DNA of 6,641 bases from an uncultured Alphaproteobacteria bacterium (GTDB lineage: Bacteria > Pseudomonadota > Alphaproteobacteria > Rickettsiales > UBA1997), in NCBI GenBank assembly GCA_903858915.1, contig CAIOKL010000020.1, positions 1-6,641 of the forward strand, in the 5' to 3' direction. Position numbers and translations under genes: made by a program. Shown piece after piece: positions 5,545-6,641 of this stretch. Under the pieces are notes generated by a model. It saw only the letters and a program-made list of their open reading frames with translations, was not told the origin of the DNA and made no database searches. The stretch's first letter is position 1, and the number at the start of each line of letters is the position of its first letter.

Positions 5545-6641
5545 TTATTCGAATAAATTGGCAATTGAAGATGGCACAAAAGCCGAAACTTTATTCGTTG
5601 AAAAATTGCCCTCTTTTTCGCCGGCTTTTTTAATATATTCATAACGAACGCTGAAAATTCCACCGCCCTCGCCTCCCGTAAGTAATCCACTAATCACCGA
5701 ACCTAAAATTGGGATTTTGCCCAAGCCAAACAAGCTGTTAACAATGTAGCCGGGAACTATCATTCCCCTGATTTCCATCGCTTGATTTTTTAGATTAATT
5801 TTGCCTTTGGCGGTGACGCCAATTTTGAAATTATTAGCAACTAATGATTTAATATTTAACTCATCATTTGCAATTGAAAATTCAATATTTATTGAGCCAA
5901 AAGTAGTTTTTTCGCTTGAAAAAATTTTGTCTTTTATTTGCGAAAATAAACTATTTTTTGAAAGTTTTTTAACCGACTCATTTTCAAAAATTGTAATGTC
6001 GGAAATTATTTTAATTTCGCCATCGAGTACTAATTTTTTATCCACTAAATTTTGCCTAATATTAACTTTTGCAATGCCATTTGAAATTAAATTTGAAATT
6101 CCCAGAGCCTCGATTACAAAGCCTGCGTCATCTATTTGACCATCAATTAAATATTCTTCACTTTTTTCATTTTTTAAATTTTTTTGAATTTTTAAAGCGA
6201 TATTTTTTTGCTTAGCGATAATGCCGTTTAAAGCTCCCGATTTACAAATTCCGTCATCGCAATTTAATTTTAAATTAAAACGATTGAGAATTTTTTTACC
6301 AAATAATTCTAAGCGATCGAGCGCGACATTTATTTGAATTTTTTGAGGAGAATTTTTCGAATTATCGTTAGAAAATTTAAAATTTAAAAGGTTTGATGCG
6401 TCAAAATATTTGCCCTTCAAAGATGCTTTGGCGATAGAATTGGCTTGGTCATAATCATAATTAAAGTTAAAATTATTTTTAGCAAAATTTTGATTTTTTA
6501 AATTAATTTTTTGCAAATTAAATGGACCGTAAGTGAATATAAATTCACCATTAATTTGAGCATTATTTTTAGGATTTTGTTCGTTAATTTTCGATTTTGT
6601 GAGAAGTATATTTTTGAACGCAACGGTTTTATCTTTTTCCA
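5545..6641 (-). CDS. AsmA/YhdP-like envelope protein, C-terminal part (5' end outside window)
   Basis: An open frame enters from the right edge and stops with TAA at 5547-5545 on the minus strand, giving about 365 codons with no internal stop. The leucine codon TTG at 6516 is not a credible start, since the frame continues in family-like sequence upstream. The protein is rich in alternating beta strands (for example 'NIALKIQK', 'LVLDGEIKIISD', 'FGSINIEFSIANDELNIKSL') followed by 'GVTAKGKINLKNQAMEIRGMIVPGYIVNSLFG' in two parts, 'KIPILGSVISGLLTGG', 'GGGIFSVRYEY' and a final 'SAFVPSSIANLFE'. This ending is characteristic of the long AsmA-like/DUF3971 (YhdP-type) proteins of Alphaproteobacteria, where it reads roughly 'GTLVPAYxINSLLGxIPxLG...GGxGGGIFxxxY...P...LAPGFLRxLF'. 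Such proteins are inner-membrane-anchored, span the periplasm and are thought to carry phospholipids to the outer membrane. The last motif usually has Pro-Gly-Phe-Leu-Arg and here is degenerate. The full gene should be much longer. Confidence 0.82.
   Translation of the reverse strand, partial: EKDKTVAFKNILLTKSKINEQNPKNNAQINGEFIFTYGPFNLQKINLKNQNFAKNNFNFNYDYDQANSIAKASLKGKYFDASNLLNFKFSNDNSKNSPQKIQINVALDRLELFGKKILNRFNLKLNCDDGICKSGALNGIIAKQKNIALKIQKNLKNEKSEEYLIDGQIDDAGFVIEALGISNLISNGIAKVNIRQNLVDKKLVLDGEIKIISDITIFENESVKKLSKNSLFSQIKDKIFSSEKTTFGSINIEFSIANDELNIKSLVANNFKIGVTAKGKINLKNQAMEIRGMIVPGYIVNSLFGLGKIPILGSVISGLLTGGEGGGIFSVRYEYIKKAGEKEGNFSTNKVSAFVPSSIANLFE

Noticed and set aside
5801..6139. Forward frame of 112 codons opposite the AsmA-like gene
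   Set aside because: It is antisense to a well-supported coding frame and shows no motif of its own.
1..6641. CRISPR array, tRNA, rRNA, insertion sequence or integrase
   Set aside because: No spaced direct DNA repeats, cloverleaf-like segments, transposase motifs or terminal inverted repeats were seen on either strand.

Overview
The window is an AT-rich stretch that looks like part of an alphaproteobacterial genome, probably a host-associated or reduced lineage of the Rickettsiales/Holosporales kind. The chorismate synthase has the alphaproteobacterial-style 'KPGQSKFTTQRQE' segment. The C-terminus of the minus-strand gene resembles the long AsmA/YhdP-like proteins of that class. ZnuC carries the usual His-rich tail, codon use is strongly A/T-ending, and spacers are nearly pure A/T. 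The exact taxon cannot be fixed from the sequence.

Left part (1-1724, plus strand): the 3' end of folB (dihydroneopterin aldolase), a short LptC-like membrane-anchored protein, and a complete aroC (chorismate synthase) are packed 7 and 3 bases apart and probably form an operon. FolB and AroC meet metabolically: chorismate gives p-aminobenzoate and FolB gives the pterin, both needed for folate. An A/T-only-type dyad follows aroC.

Middle part (1725-3811, plus strand): after a 178-base spacer come two adjacent genes for exported, highly charged, low-complexity or coiled-coil proteins (133 and 220 aa), neither of which I recognise. They are followed by znuC, the ATPase of the zinc importer, with no znuA or znuB beside it.

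Right part (3812-6641): a 529-aa protein without a signal peptide is the most unusual gene here. It contains at least six divergent helical repeats of about 37 residues, each opening with G-[F/L/V]-x4-I-x2-[I/L]. Two of them have glycine(s) exactly where TAL-effector-like repeats have their inter-helix GG, and the repeats are followed by a basic patch and a long acidic tail. This is compatible with a divergent TALE-like or mTERF-like nucleic-acid-binding array, possibly a secreted effector, but that is inference. It converges, across a 58-base spacer holding a perfect 12-bp dyad (likely bidirectional terminator), on the 3' part of a minus-strand AsmA/YhdP-like envelope protein that runs off the right edge.

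No tRNA, rRNA, CRISPR array, insertion sequence or integrase was seen. Most start codons lack a recognisable Shine-Dalgarno sequence.
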